A DNA stretch of 41,364 nt from Planctomycetota bacterium (lineage in GTDB: Bacteria > Planctomycetota > Planctomycetia > Pirellulales > Pirellulaceae), in the NCBI GenBank assembly GCA_024276655.1, contig JAJRWU010000082.1:1-41364 (forward strand), given 5' to 3'. The notes beneath the pieces were generated by a model. The model saw nothing but the letters and a program-made list of their open reading frames with translations. It did no database searches and was not told where the DNA came from. Below, piece by piece: positions 7,930 through 16,919 of this stretch. The translations under genes and the position numbers were made by a program. Each line of letters opens with the position of its first letter. The first letter of the stretch is position 1.

Positions 7930-9093
7930 ATGGCGAAGAAAAAAACACGTAAGAAATCGGCTCCGGAGAAAAAGCCGGCCAAGCCGCCGGTCAAACTCAC
8001 CCCGCAAGATCGCAAAACGCTTTCGTCGTTGAAAAATCTGGCGGGCGGCGTGGTTAAGGCGGCGGCGCGCAGCCGGGCGCCGCATTTGGAAGTTCCCTCA
8101 CGGTCGCTTTCCAACGTGCGCTACAACAAAAGCAAACGCTTCATTGAAATGGGGTCGGGCAAAAATCGTCGAGAGCTGTTTAATCTTTCGCAAGCCAAGA
8201 GCTACATGCAAACCATGTTGGTCGGCTCTGGCTGCAAAACGCTGATCGAACAAGGCAAAACGACCAGCATTCGTGGTATGTACTACCTGCTTAAACACAC
8301 CATCGAAGGCGTTAAGGAAGAGACCTTCGACGACCAATCCGACTGCGACCCGATCATCGAAGACGTGGAAGTCACGCTCAACGCGCTGCGCGAGGAGTTG
8401 CACGTGTATGCCTCGAATCGGGGCGCGATGGTGGGTCCGCTGAGTCTGACCGATAGCGGCGACGATATCGACTGTTCGCGCATGGGTTCGGGCGGCTACA
8501 ACATTCCCTCGATCGTGGAGGATGAAGTTCTCCACTTCCGCAAATGCACCGCCGATTTTGTATTGCATGTCGAAAAAGACACGGTCTGGCGGCGGTTCAA
8601 CGAAGATAAATTCTGGCGCGAGCACAACTGCATTTTAACGCACGGCGGCGGGCAACCTCCGCGCGACGTGCGCCGGCTGCTGCATCGGCTGCATAGCGAA
8701 CTTGATTTGCCAATTTACTGCCTGCTCGATAACGACCCCTGGGGGTACTACATTTATAGCGTGATTAAGCAAGGGTCGATCAATCTGGCTTACGAATCGA
8801 AACGCATGGCCGTGCCCGACGCCAAATTCATGGGCTTGCGAAGCATCGACTACGAGCGTTGTGAACTCACGCCCAGCGTCACGATCAAACTCTCCGACAC
8901 CGACATCAAACGCGCCAAGCAAATTGCCAATTACCCTTGGTTCGCCCACAAAAAAGCCTGGCAAAAAGAGATCAACGGTATGCTTACCAACGGCTTCAAA
9001 CTGGAAGTCGAAGCCTTGATCAGCAAAGACATCAGCTATGTCACGGAGCAATACGCGCCGGCCCGCTTGGCGGCTGAAGATTGGCTCGATTAA
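7930..9093 (+). CDS. top6A: DNA topoisomerase VI subunit A (Spo11-like cleavage subunit)
   Basis: The DNA-cleaving subunit, homologous to Spo11. The 387-residue protein starts with a Lys-rich tail (residues 1-20), which probably contacts DNA. The winged-helix 5Y-CAP domain carries the catalytic tyrosine in SIRGMYYLLKH (Tyr118/119, most likely 119). The Toprim domain has the metal-binding Glu215 in HVEKDTVW and the DxD of LLDNDPWGYYI (Asp267, Asp269), equivalent to archaeal DGDPWG. All residues needed for activity are present. Length is normal for the family. It is 20 bp behind subunit B and converges with the cysteine desulfurase gene. Confidence 0.93.
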   Translation: MAKKKTRKKSAPEKKPAKPPVKLTPQDRKTLSSLKNLAGGVVKAAARSRAPHLEVPSRSLSNVRYNKSKRFIEMGSGKNRRELFNLSQAKSYMQTMLVGSGCKTLIEQGKTTSIRGMYYLLKHTIEGVKEETFDDQSDCDPIIEDVEVTLNALREELHVYASNRGAMVGPLSLTDSGDDIDCSRMGSGGYNIPSIVEDEVLHFRKCTADFVLHVEKDTVWRRFNEDKFWREHNCILTHGGGQPPRDVRRLLHRLHSELDLPIYCLLDNDPWGYYIYSVIKQGSINLAYESKRMAVPDAKFMGLRSIDYERCELTPSVTIKLSDTDIKRAKQIANYPWFAHKKAWQKEINGMLTNGFKLEVEALISKDISYVTEQYAPARLAAEDWLD

Positions 9094-9130
9094 CGCCGGA
9101 AAGCCCGGCCCGCGTAGGCGCCGACACAAG

Positions 9131-9158
9131 AACACACGCTAAAGCATGAACTCCAGCG
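9131..9158 (-). repeat. 3'-end hairpin motif, copy after the cysteine desulfurase gene
   Basis: On the minus strand this reads GCTGGAGTTCATGCTTTAGC followed by GTGTGTT. It lies 8 bp beyond the stop of the minus-strand cysteine desulfurase gene, in the same sense. It belongs to the family also seen at 13609/13637, 18208/18241, 20220/20250, 23059 and 33037. Confidence 0.7.
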
Positions 9159-9166
9159 GCGGGCGG

Positions 9167-10336
9167 TTATTGCAAGGCTTCCCAAGCGGCGGCCAATAGG
9201 TTGGCGGCGCGTTCGATGTCTTCTTCCGAAGTGTACCAGCCGACGCTCAAACGCACGGCGCCGGCGGCCTGTTCGGGCGTCAGGCGAATCGCGCGCAGCG
9301 TGTCCGACATATTCGCTTCGCTACTATGGCAAGCGGCGCCGGTCGAGGCGCAAATTTCAGGACATCGCGCCAGCAAATCGCGACTGATCACATTTGGAAA
9401 ACAGAGGCTCAGCGTGTTCGGCAATCGCTCGGCGCCGGCGCCGAGAATCTTCAGCGGTTCGCCAATCGCGGCTTGCAGTTGGGCGGCGAGTGCATCGCGG
9501 AGCATCGCGAGCCTCTGGGCGGCGTCGTCAAGACATTTGCCCGCCAGTTCGGCGGCCTTGCCGAGCGCGACAATATACGGCGTATTCTCCGTTCCGGGCC
9601 GCAGTCCGCTTTCGTGGCCGGCGCCGTGCAGAATGGGTGTCAGGGAAACGCCGTTGCGCACGAACAGCACGCCAATACCTTTGGGCGCGTAGAGTTTATG
9701 CCCGGCGACGGTGAGCAGGTCGACCTGCATTTCGTCGACGCTGACGCGAATTTTTCCGGTGCTTTGGGCGGCGTCGGTGTGCAGCAGGATTCCCCGCTCC
9801 CGGCAGATTTTGGCAATTTCAGAAATTGGCTGCACGACGCCAATTTCGTTATTGGCATGCATTATGCTGACCAAGACTGTCTCGGGCCGCAGTGCGGCTT
9901 CGAATGCGTCGAGTCGAATCACGCCGTGGGTATTGCAGCCCACGACGCTCACCGCATGACCGCGTTTCTTGAGCGCCGCGGCGGGCGCCGCCACCGCAGG
10001 ATGCTCACAGGCCGAAATGACCAAATGTTTCGGCGCGGCCCTTGCGTCGGAAGCCCTGCTTCCGGAAACGCCATCACCGAGCGAATCGAACACTCCCAAC
10101 AGGGCCAGGTTGTTGCTTTCCGTTCCGCAAGAGGTAAAAACGATTTCCTCGGGGTCGGCGCCGAGCAGCGAAGCGACTTTGAACCGGGCGTCTTCAATCG
10201 CCTCTTGGCAAGCCCGCCCCAGAGAATGCTCGCTGGAGGGGTTGCCGAAATGCTCGCAAAGAAAGGGCAGCATCGCTTCTTGCACGCTAGGCGCAATCGG
10301 CGTGGTGGCGTTGTAGTCGAGATAAATCTGACGCAT
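9167..10336 (-). CDS. cysteine desulfurase (NifS/IscS family)
   Basis: Releases sulfur from cysteine as an enzyme-bound persulfide, for Fe-S clusters or thio-modification. 389 residues, normal length. Seen: IYLDYNATTP at the N-terminus, FTSCGTESNN, the ACEHPA segment, HANNEIGVVQP, HTDAAQSTGK, the PLP lysine Lys214 in VAGHKLYAPKG, and the flexible catalytic loop with Cys336 in STGAACHSSEANMSDTL. This is the class I arrangement (NifS/IscS) rather than SufS. No iscU or other Fe-S gene is adjacent, so the partner is unknown and I leave the symbol blank. The start ATG overlaps nothing; it is divergent from the next plus-strand gene, 292 bp away. Confidence 0.92.
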   Translation of the reverse strand: MRQIYLDYNATTPIAPSVQEAMLPFLCEHFGNPSSEHSLGRACQEAIEDARFKVASLLGADPEEIVFTSCGTESNNLALLGVFDSLGDGVSGSRASDARAAPKHLVISACEHPAVAAPAAALKKRGHAVSVVGCNTHGVIRLDAFEAALRPETVLVSIMHANNEIGVVQPISEIAKICRERGILLHTDAAQSTGKIRVSVDEMQVDLLTVAGHKLYAPKGIGVLFVRNGVSLTPILHGAGHESGLRPGTENTPYIVALGKAAELAGKCLDDAAQRLAMLRDALAAQLQAAIGEPLKILGAGAERLPNTLSLCFPNVISRDLLARCPEICASTGAACHSSEANMSDTLRAIRLTPEQAAGAVRLSVGWYTSEEDIERAANLLAAAWEALQ

Positions 10337-10628
10337 AAGACATCGAACCCGAACGATGGGAAGGGTGCTGAAAGAGCATTGGCGCTCAAGGTAAAAGGTC
10401 GCTGTTCCACCAGTTTATGCGCGTCGGCCCGATGCCGCGAGGCTTGCCTGAGCGTTTTTAGGGGGAATCGCCTGAAAACCAACCGACCCAGGAAGGGCCC
10501 TTGATTTGATCGTCCATCAGGCTGAGAATATCGGCAATTGTAATTTTCCCTGTTTGCAGTCTCGGCTACGGCGTTCCTCTCGACAAACTTCCTCCCCACG
10601 ATATTCCTCCCAACAAGGTTTCTGGCGA

Positions 10629-11423
10629 ATGGTGTTTGAACATATCGAAAAACTCAAACGCGAATACACCGATAAGTACGTGGTCGTTGACGGCGACCGG
10701 CCCGAACTGCGGCGTTTCAAGGGCGATACCGGCTGTGTCAAGACCGTCAACATGAACGGCCGGGCGTTGGTCGAGTTTGGGGTGGCGAACAACATCGGCT
10801 GGTACGATATAGACATCGACTACCTGAAAGTGGTCGACAAGCCGGCCGAGAAAAAGCCCGCCCAAAAGAAACCGGCGGCGGCCAAAAAGAAACCGGCGGC
10901 GGCCGCCAAAGCCCCCTCGAATTTGGAAAAAGCCCGGGGCGAGGCCAAGCCCGCCGGCGCGAAAATGTCGGTCGCCGAAATGCTCGCCGCGGCGCGTGGC
11001 GGAGCGGCGGCCAAAACAGAATCCAAGCCAGCGGAATCGAAACCGGCGGAATCCAAATCAACAGGCGGCGAGGCGAAAACCATGTCGGTCGCTGATATGT
11101 TGGCTGCGGCGCGCGGCGAAAAGTCGGGCGGCGGCGCGAGTTCTGCCCAGACGAAAGCCAAACCGGCGGCGGCCAAAACAGAATCCAAACCAACAGAGTC
11201 CAAATCAACAGGCGGCGGGGCGAAAGCCATGTCGGTCGCTGAGATGCTGGCCGCGGCGCGCGGCGAAAAGTCGGGCGGCGGGACGACGACATCTCCCCAA
11301 GAGGAAGCCGAGCCGGAAGCGGTAGTGGAAACGGAAGCGGCCGACGAGACACATCAACATTCCGGCGAACTACCCACCGAAATAAACGCCCTTTTGGCTT
11401 GGTGCCGCGAACACGACGGCTAG
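10629..11423 (+). CDS. Lys/Ala/Pro-rich protein with three MSVAEMLAAARG repeats
   Basis: A 264-residue protein of unknown function. Residues 1-75 form a compact, beta-rich domain (KYVVVDGDRPELRRFKGDTG, then VKTVNMNGRALVEFG) that could be an SH3/KOW-like barrel. A Lys/Ala/Pro linker of histone-H1 character follows (about 78-108). Three near-identical 12-residue units MSVA(E/D)MLAAARG begin at residues 113, 152 and 201, joined by Ser/Thr/Lys/Gly linkers. The C-terminus is acidic and then ends in TEINALLAWCREHDG. ATG 10629 is preferred over upstream frame extension because the earlier sequence has no protein character and an AAGG lies 10-13 nt before the ATG. The repeats look like short amphipathic helices for a shared partner, which is inference. 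Confidence 0.75.
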   Translation: MVFEHIEKLKREYTDKYVVVDGDRPELRRFKGDTGCVKTVNMNGRALVEFGVANNIGWYDIDIDYLKVVDKPAEKKPAQKKPAAAKKKPAAAAKAPSNLEKARGEAKPAGAKMSVAEMLAAARGGAAAKTESKPAESKPAESKSTGGEAKTMSVADMLAAARGEKSGGGASSAQTKAKPAAAKTESKPTESKSTGGGAKAMSVAEMLAAARGEKSGGGTTTSPQEEAEPEAVVETEAADETHQHSGELPTEINALLAWCREHDG

Positions 11424-11510
11424 TGCGACAGCGCGGGGCGGGAAAACGAACCTCGCCCCATCGAGAATTTCAAGAGCCAGCATCGCCATGTCGGACCAGG
11501 AATCACGCCC

Positions 11511-12410
11511 TTGATTGTTGAAACGCGCGCCCTCACCAAACGCTATAGCGCCACGACGGCCCTCTCCAACTGCACGATGCAGGTTCGCCGGGGCGAAGTG
11601 TTCGGCATGTTGGGGCCCAATGGCGCCGGAAAAACAACGCTGATCCGTATGCTGATGGGGTTTCTCCAGCCGACTTCCGGCTCGGCTTCCATCGATGGGC
11701 TCGACTGCACCACGCAATCGCTCACGATTCGGCAGCGCGTCTCTTACCTGCCGGGCGAGGCAAAACTCTTTCGCCGCATGCGAGGACGTGATGTTCTAAA
11801 TTTTTTTGTCGAGGTGCGGGGCGATGGCAACCTGCAAACCGGCTTGGCGGTGGCCTCGCGACTGGACCTCGACCTTCGCCGCCGCGTGGCTTCGATGTCG
11901 ACCGGCATGCGGCAAAAGCTGGCCATTTCGGTGGTGTTCGCCAATGAGGCGCCGTTGTTGATTCTCGACGAACCCACCGCCAACCTCGATCCTACCGTGC
12001 GCGGCGAGGTTTTGGCGATGGTGCATGAAGCGCGGGAGGCGGGAAAAACGGTCATTCTTTCGTCGCATGTTCTGCCGGAAATGGAAGACGTCTGCGATCG
12101 TGTGGCGTTTTTGCGCCGCGGCGAGTTTGTGCATCTTCAGGAGATGGCGAAGTTGCGCTGCGTCCACTCGCTGACGGCTAACATCAGCGGCGAACTACCG
12201 GACCTGCCCCGCGCCTTGGTCGCCGACATTCACCTCACGCGCGACGCCAATCGCCTCTCGCTCCGAGCCGATGCGGTGTCTCCGGAATTCTTCACATGGC
12301 TGGCCAGCGCGCGGTTGTCTGATGTGCGCATGGAGCCGATCGGGCTGCGGGCGGTTTACGACCGTTTCTATCACAACGCTGCTTCGGGGAGCGCCAAGGC
12401 CGCATCATGA
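11511..12410 (+). CDS. ABC transporter ATP-binding protein
   Basis: The ATPase half of an ABC-2 type exporter, 299 residues. Walker A is GPNGAGKTT (residues 35-43), Walker B is LLILDEPTANLDP with the catalytic Glu, the signature is the variant MSTGMRQKL, and the H-loop His lies in ILSSHVLPEME. It overlaps the permease gene by 4 bp (ATGA), so the two are translationally coupled. The frame has no ATG at its start; TTG 11511 gives MIVETRALTKRY, which is the usual family start. An ATG at 11488 opens an 8-codon frame reading MSDQESRP that ends exactly as the ABC frame begins, so a one-base slip in CCC at 11508-11510 is possible. The substrate cannot be deduced. Confidence 0.88.
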   Translation: MIVETRALTKRYSATTALSNCTMQVRRGEVFGMLGPNGAGKTTLIRMLMGFLQPTSGSASIDGLDCTTQSLTIRQRVSYLPGEAKLFRRMRGRDVLNFFVEVRGDGNLQTGLAVASRLDLDLRRRVASMSTGMRQKLAISVVFANEAPLLILDEPTANLDPTVRGEVLAMVHEAREAGKTVILSSHVLPEMEDVCDRVAFLRRGEFVHLQEMAKLRCVHSLTANISGELPDLPRALVADIHLTRDANRLSLRADAVSPEFFTWLASARLSDVRMEPIGLRAVYDRFYHNAASGSAKAAS

Positions 12411-13378
12411 ATCGGGCATTGTGGAAAAAATGTATCGGCGAGGCGTACGTGCTGGTGGCGTCGTGCTCGTTGCTGCTATTCAGTTTCGCCTGGCTCTGGG
12501 TTTGGACGGTCGGCCTGATCAACAACAGCCAGTTTTCGGCCATCATCGGCCAATTCTGGGAGGACTTTCAGTATATGTCGCCGGTTTCGCTGGGCGAGTT
12601 GCTGAGTTTTCCGGGCCGCGTCGTGTTGGGTTACATCGACCCGATCGTGGTTTTCACGATGTCGTTTTGGGCCATTGCCCGCGGCTCCGATGCCGTGGCG
12701 GGTGAACTGAATCGCGGCACGTTGGAAATGTTGCTTGCACAGCCGTTGGGGCGGCTGCATGTGTTGGCGGTGCATAGCACGGTCACGATTCTCGGCACGG
12801 CGGCAATCGCGACAGCACTTTGGTGCGGCACTTGGGCGGGCATTTCGGTGGTGAGCGTGGAGGAAGAGGCGCCGCCGGCAAGCTGGAAGCTTCCCTTTCT
12901 GCCGCTGGAAATCCCCAATTTGTTTGGTCAGGCGGAGCCGCGTCGCGTGCCGATCAGCGAGAAGGTGGACGCCATCGACATCATCCCCGGCGCGTTCAAT
13001 CTGTTTTCCCTGGGCGTGTGCGTGGCGGGCATCGCGACGTTGGCGTCGTCTTGCGACCGCTACCGCTGGCGGGCCATCGGCGTGGCCACCGGCGTGTTCG
13101 CGATTCAGTTCATCACCAAGGCCATTGCCGTTACGGCGCCGCCACTGGCTTGGCTCAAATGTTTCACGTTTTTCACCGCCTACGAACCGCAGGTGTTTGT
13201 CGCCTCGCAACTCGACTCCCCGCCCCAAGGTTGGACATGGCTGGCCCAAGATGAAAATGGCCTATGGTCGCTGCCGGGGGCGCTCAGTTACAACGGTCTG
13301 TTGCTGGGCATCGGCCTGTTGGCGTATCTGTTGGCGGCCGTGATTTTTGTCCGCCGCGACCTCCCCGCGCCGGCCTAG
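12407..13378 (+). CDS. ABC-2 type permease
   Basis: The membrane half of the exporter encoded just upstream. 323 residues with about six transmembrane segments: roughly residues 13-39, 68-91, 115-140, 195-213, 222-247 and 295-317. A loop between residues 142 and 190 is unusually long and contains Pro- and Glu-rich sequence. The segment AVAGELNRGTLEMLLAQPLGR, just after the second membrane span, is the coupling-helix-type motif seen in ABC-2 permeases of this class. The start overlaps the ATPase stop by 4 bp. A 211-bp inverted-repeat element begins 5 bp past its stop. Confidence 0.85.
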   Translation: MNRALWKKCIGEAYVLVASCSLLLFSFAWLWVWTVGLINNSQFSAIIGQFWEDFQYMSPVSLGELLSFPGRVVLGYIDPIVVFTMSFWAIARGSDAVAGELNRGTLEMLLAQPLGRLHVLAVHSTVTILGTAAIATALWCGTWAGISVVSVEEEAPPASWKLPFLPLEIPNLFGQAEPRRVPISEKVDAIDIIPGAFNLFSLGVCVAGIATLASSCDRYRWRAIGVATGVFAIQFITKAIAVTAPPLAWLKCFTFFTAYEPQVFVASQLDSPPQGWTWLAQDENGLWSLPGALSYNGLLLGIGLLAYLLAAVIFVRRDLPAPA

Positions 13379-13401
13379 GGGCAGTCCCGAAATAAGATCC
13401 C

Positions 13402-13476
13402 TCAGCCGATGAGCGCTAGCTCACGGTTTACAGCGTTCATTTATCAGCCGATGAGCGCTAGCTCACGGTTTACAGC
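13402..13476. repeat. two 33-bp direct repeats
   Basis: The unit 13402-13434 is repeated exactly at 13444-13476 with a 9-bp spacer. Each contains GATGAGCGCTAGCTCACGG, itself a palindrome-like segment (TGAGCGCTAGCTCA). With only two units this is not a CRISPR array. Confidence 0.8.
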
Positions 13477-13489
13477 ATTCGCGGAGAAC

Positions 13490-13513
13490 CGGACGCTAGC
13501 GCGTTCCGGCTGA
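13490..13513. repeat. palindromic segment centred on CGCTAGCG
   Basis: CCGGACGCTAGCGCGTTCCGG can fold into a short hairpin and ends with CTGA, the inverse of the TCAG at the start of the 33-bp direct repeats. It lies inside the 13384-13594 element. Confidence 0.5.
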
Positions 13514-13608
13514 TCTGCGCGGCGTTTTTGGCAAGAATAACCCAGGCTATCGCCCCGCTCAGTCCGAGATGAAATACGGAAGTTATTTCGGGACGATTAC
13601 CTAGTCGA

Positions 13609-13664
13609 GGTTCACGATTTAGCGTGTGTTTCGCGCCGTTGGAGTTCATGCTTTAGCATGGTTT
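13609..13664 (+). repeat. 3'-end hairpin motif, tandem pair
   Basis: Two units: a diverged one at 13609-13630 (GTTCACGATTTAGCGTGTGTT) and a good one at 13637-13664 (CGTTGGAGTTCATGCTTTAG, then CATGGTTT). Same sense as the ABC permease, whose stop would lie about 20 bp away if the 211-bp element at 13384-13594 were absent. Confidence 0.65.
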
Positions 13665-13828
13665 CGTACGCCAGTATCGCACCTCGCTTGGGTGGCGGTA
13701 TTTTCGAGGGTGCGGTAGAATCGGCGGCGTATTTGCCGACGCGCCAACGCGGCGCTGCCCCGCCATCCGTTTTCTTGCCGCGTTGAAAATCGTATTCCAC
13801 ACGTTCTTCGTTACCCGATCGACCAAAG

Positions 13829-16684
13829 ATGCCTCGCTACAACCCCGCCGCCATCGAGCCCAAATGGCAGGAATATTGGGATAAAAACCACACTTTCCGC
13901 GCGCCGGAAATGCCGGCCGAAGAAAAACTTTACGTCCTCGATATGTTCCCCTACCCCAGCGGCGACGGCCTGCATGTGGGGCATCCTGAAGGCTATACCG
14001 CGACCGACATCGTCTGCCGCTGCGCCCGCATGCAAGGCAAGAGCGTGTTGCATCCGATGGGGTTTGACGCCTTTGGTTTGCCCGCCGAAGAGCACGCGAT
14101 TAAAACGAATACGCCGCCGCGCGAGTCGACGGAAAAGAACATCGCCAATTTCCGGCGGCAGTTGAAAATGCTCGGCTTCAGTTACGACTGGGAGCGGGAA
14201 ATCGCCACGACCGATGTCGACTATTTTCGTTGGACGCAATGGATCCTGCTGCTGCTGTTCGATACCTGGTACGATCACCAAGCCAACCAAGGGCGGCCGA
14301 TTGCCGAACTGCCGATTCCCGCCGACGTCGCCTCCGCCGGTGAACAGGCTATTGCCGAGTATCGCGACGACCACCGCTTGGCGTATCAGGCGGAAGCGTT
14401 GGTGAATTGGTGCCCGGCTTTGGGAACGGTGCTGTCCAACGAAGAAGTGCAAGACGGCAAAAGCGAACGCGGCGGGCATCCTGTAAAACGCATGCCGCTC
14501 AAACAATGGATGTTGCGTATTACGGCGTACGGCAGCCGCTTGGGTGATGACTTGGCGCCGCTCGATTGGCCGGAAAGCCTAAAATTGCTCCAACGCAATT
14601 GGATCGGCCGCAGCACCGGCGCGGAGGTTGATTTCTTTATCGGCGGCGTCTCGAAGTTCGAGAGTTGGAAATCGCAGCGGGCCGCCAGCGGTTTTCCCCG
14701 CAAGCCCGGCGACGACGTACTGCGCGTCTACACGACCCGTCCCGATACGCTCTTCGGCGCGACCTACATGGTGCTTGCGCCCGAACATCCGTTCACTGCC
14801 CGTCTGACCACCGACGCACAACGTGAGCGAGTCGAATCGTATTGCATGCAAGCGGCCGCCAAAAGCGATATGGAACGCGCGAAAGTCAGCAAGGAAAAAA
14901 CGGGCGTGTTCACTGGTTCGTACGCGGTGAACCCGGTCAATGGCGAGCAGGTTCCCATTTGGGTCGCCGACTACGTACTGGCCACGTACGGCACCGGCGC
15001 CATTATGGCGGTGCCCGCCCACGACACGCGAGATTTTGAATTCGCCCAGCAGTTCAACATTCCGATTATTGCCGTGGTCGATCCTGGCGAAGCCGATGAA
15101 AACATTGACCGCGCCGCCGTGTTGGCCGGAAAACAGTGCAGCACTTGCGAAGGCGTGGCGATCAATTCCGGCCAGTACGATGGCCTCACAACGGATGAAT
15201 TCAAACAAAAAATTGCCGAGGTGTTGGCGGAAGCGGGGCAAGGCAAAGAGGCGGTCAACTACAAATTACGCGACTGGCTGTTTAGCCGCCAGCGGTTTTG
15301 GGGTGAGCCGTATCCGTTGTTGCATGAGGTCGATGAGAACGATCAGCCCACCGGTCGTATTCTGCCGGTGGCATTGGACGACTTGCCGGTCGACCTGCCG
15401 ATGCTCGACGATTATAAACCGCATGGACGTCCCGAACCGCCGCTGGAAAAAGCCCCGCACGACTGGCTGTTCGTCGAAATCGAAGGCCGCCGATACAAAC
15501 GAGAAACAAACACCATGCCGCAGTGGGCCGGTTCGTGTTGGTACTATTTGCGGTTTATCGATCCTCGCAACAACGCGACGTTTGTCGACCCGGCCAAGGA
15601 AAAAGCCTGGATGCCGGTCGATCTTTACATCGGCGGCGCCGAACACGCTGTATTACACCTGCTCTACGCGCGGTTTTGGCACAAGGTGTTGTACGACCGG
15701 GGCTATGTCAGCACGCCGGAGCCGTTCCACAAACTCGTGAATCAGGGCATGATTCTGGGCGAAGCGGAGTTCACTGGGTATTGCCAAGACGGCGCGCCGG
15801 TGTCGGCGGCGGATGTCAAACGCCAGGAAGATGGAACATGGCGGCGGAAGTCGGATTCACAGGCGCCAGATTCACAGGCGCTGGTCAGTTCGCAGACCGT
15901 CAATCCCGACGACGTCGAAAAACAAGGCGACGTCTGGGTGCTTCGGACCGACCACAACATACAGGTCGACGCCCGCGCGCACAAAATGTCGAAGAGCCGG
16001 GGCAACGTGATCAATCCCGATGAAATTGTACGGGAATACGGCGCCGATTCGCTGCGTCTGTACGAAATGTTCATGGGGCCTCTGGTGGCCACCAAACCCT
16101 GGAACATGGCGGGCGTGGGAGGCGTGCGTAATTTTCTCGACCGCGTTTGGCGGTTGATGGTCGATTACCGCGCCGAAACGCTTGCCTTGAGCGACGCCAT
16201 TACAAACGCTCCGCCCACCGACGACCAACAACGCGCCACGCACCGCATGATCGAAGCGGTGAGCAACGATGTTTCGAGTTTGGATTTCAACACCGCCATC
16301 GCCCGCATGATGGAGTTTGTCAATTTCTTCACCAAGCAGGAAACGCGTCCTCATGAAGCGATGGAAAAACTCGTCCTCTGCCTGTCGCCGTTCGCGCCGC
16401 ATATTGCCGAAGAGTTGTGGTCGCTTTTAGGCCATGAAAAAACGTTGGCCTACGAGCCGTGGCCGGTTTTTGATCCGGCCTGGGTGAAAGACGATGTGTT
16501 GGAAATCCCAGTGCAAATCAAAGGCAAGGTGCGTGCGAAAATCAATGTGCCGGCCGACGCCAGCCGCCAGCAATTGGAAGACGCCGCCCGCGCCAATGAA
16601 AAAATCGCTAAACTGTTGGCCGAGAAGAACGTCGTAAAAGTGATTGTCGTGCCTGGTCGGCTGGTCAACTTTGTAGTGAAATAA
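13829..16684 (+). CDS. leuS: leucyl-tRNA synthetase
   Basis: Charges tRNA-Leu. 951 residues, class I synthetase. The HIGH motif is HVGH (49-52) in [15 protein letters not shown] and the KMSKS motif is exact at 719-723 ([10 protein letters not shown]). The editing (CP1) domain contains [20 protein letters not shown]. The zinc/leucine-specific region and the Leu-type C-terminal anticodon domain follow, ending [14 protein letters not shown]. The protein is longer than E. coli LeuS (860), partly because of insertions near residues 150-180 ([20 protein letters not shown]) and just before KMSKS, where a 15-bp in-frame tandem duplication occurs (15854-15883). The MITE copy at 16685 starts right after the stop codon. 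Confidence 0.97.
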   Translation: MPRYNPAAIEPKWQEYWDKNHTFRAPEMPAEEKLYVLDMFPYPSGDGLHVGHPEGYTATDIVCRCARMQGKSVLHPMGFDAFGLPAEEHAIKTNTPPRESTEKNIANFRRQLKMLGFSYDWEREIATTDVDYFRWTQWILLLLFDTWYDHQANQGRPIAELPIPADVASAGEQAIAEYRDDHRLAYQAEALVNWCPALGTVLSNEEVQDGKSERGGHPVKRMPLKQWMLRITAYGSRLGDDLAPLDWPESLKLLQRNWIGRSTGAEVDFFIGGVSKFESWKSQRAASGFPRKPGDDVLRVYTTRPDTLFGATYMVLAPEHPFTARLTTDAQRERVESYCMQAAAKSDMERAKVSKEKTGVFTGSYAVNPVNGEQVPIWVADYVLATYGTGAIMAVPAHDTRDFEFAQQFNIPIIAVVDPGEADENIDRAAVLAGKQCSTCEGVAINSGQYDGLTTDEFKQKIAEVLAEAGQGKEAVNYKLRDWLFSRQRFWGEPYPLLHEVDENDQPTGRILPVALDDLPVDLPMLDDYKPHGRPEPPLEKAPHDWLFVEIEGRRYKRETNTMPQWAGSCWYYLRFIDPRNNATFVDPAKEKAWMPVDLYIGGAEHAVLHLLYARFWHKVLYDRGYVSTPEPFHKLVNQGMILGEAEFTGYCQDGAPVSAADVKRQEDGTWRRKSDSQAPDSQALVSSQTVNPDDVEKQGDVWVLRTDHNIQVDARAHKMSKSRGNVINPDEIVREYGADSLRLYEMFMGPLVATKPWNMAGVGGVRNFLDRVWRLMVDYRAETLALSDAITNAPPTDDQQRATHRMIEAVSNDVSSLDFNTAIARMMEFVNFFTKQETRPHEAMEKLVLCLSPFAPHIAEELWSLLGHEKTLAYEPWPVFDPAWVKDDVLEIPVQIKGKVRAKINVPADASRQQLEDAARANEKIAKLLAEKNVVKVIVVPGRLVNFVVK

Positions 16685-16820
16685 GGCGAGCGGCAGATGG
16701 AAATTTACCTAATACAAGCACGAAGCGCAAGCGAGTGAATCAGCAAACGGTCATTCCCGCGTAGGCGGGAACCCCAAAAAAGCTCACGGACTCCCGCTGC
16801 GTGCGGGTAACTTATTTCTG
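16685..16820 (-). mobile_element. MITE copy A (~136 bp, one end truncated)
   Basis: Starts with the 14-bp terminal repeat GGCGAGCGGCAGAT immediately after the leuS stop and runs through the family core (TAATACAAGCACGAAGCGCA, then the TTCCCGCGTAGGCGGGAA hairpin and the CCCGCTGCGTGCGGG hairpin). The other end breaks off at TAACTTATTTCTG without the expected terminal repeat. Orientation is opposite to copies at 28355, 33656 and 34922. Confidence 0.8.
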
Positions 16821-16919
16821 AACGCTTTAACGACACGATTTCCCCCTTTTGTTTTGAACACCGTTTCAATCGTTTAACGACCTTGCCTTGCATCCTTCGT
16901 GAAAGGGGAAACAGATTCA

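Larger units (their letters stand above)
13384..13594. mobile_element. 211-bp element bounded by 12-bp inverted repeats
   Basis: GTCCCGAAATAA at 13384-13395 is exactly inverted at 13583-13594 (TTATTTCGGGAC). No ORF for a transposase fits inside, so it is a non-autonomous or remnant element. It contains two 33-bp direct repeats and a CGCTAGCG-centred palindrome (listed separately). It begins 5 bp after the permease stop. Related ends occur at 34760-34860, and a single half-site, TTATTTCGGGA, occurs near 23141. Confidence 0.6.

Noticed and set aside
9326-10504. 392-residue open frame on the plus strand across the cysteine desulfurase gene
   Set aside because: Shadow frame: the minus-strand gene has all catalytic residues and this one has no protein features.
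12476-13249. 257-residue open frame on the minus strand across the ABC permease
   Set aside because: Antisense to a well-defined membrane protein; Arg/His-rich shadow composition.
13402-13476. CRISPR-like direct repeats
   Set aside because: Only two units with a 9-bp spacer, inside an inverted-repeat element; no cas gene.
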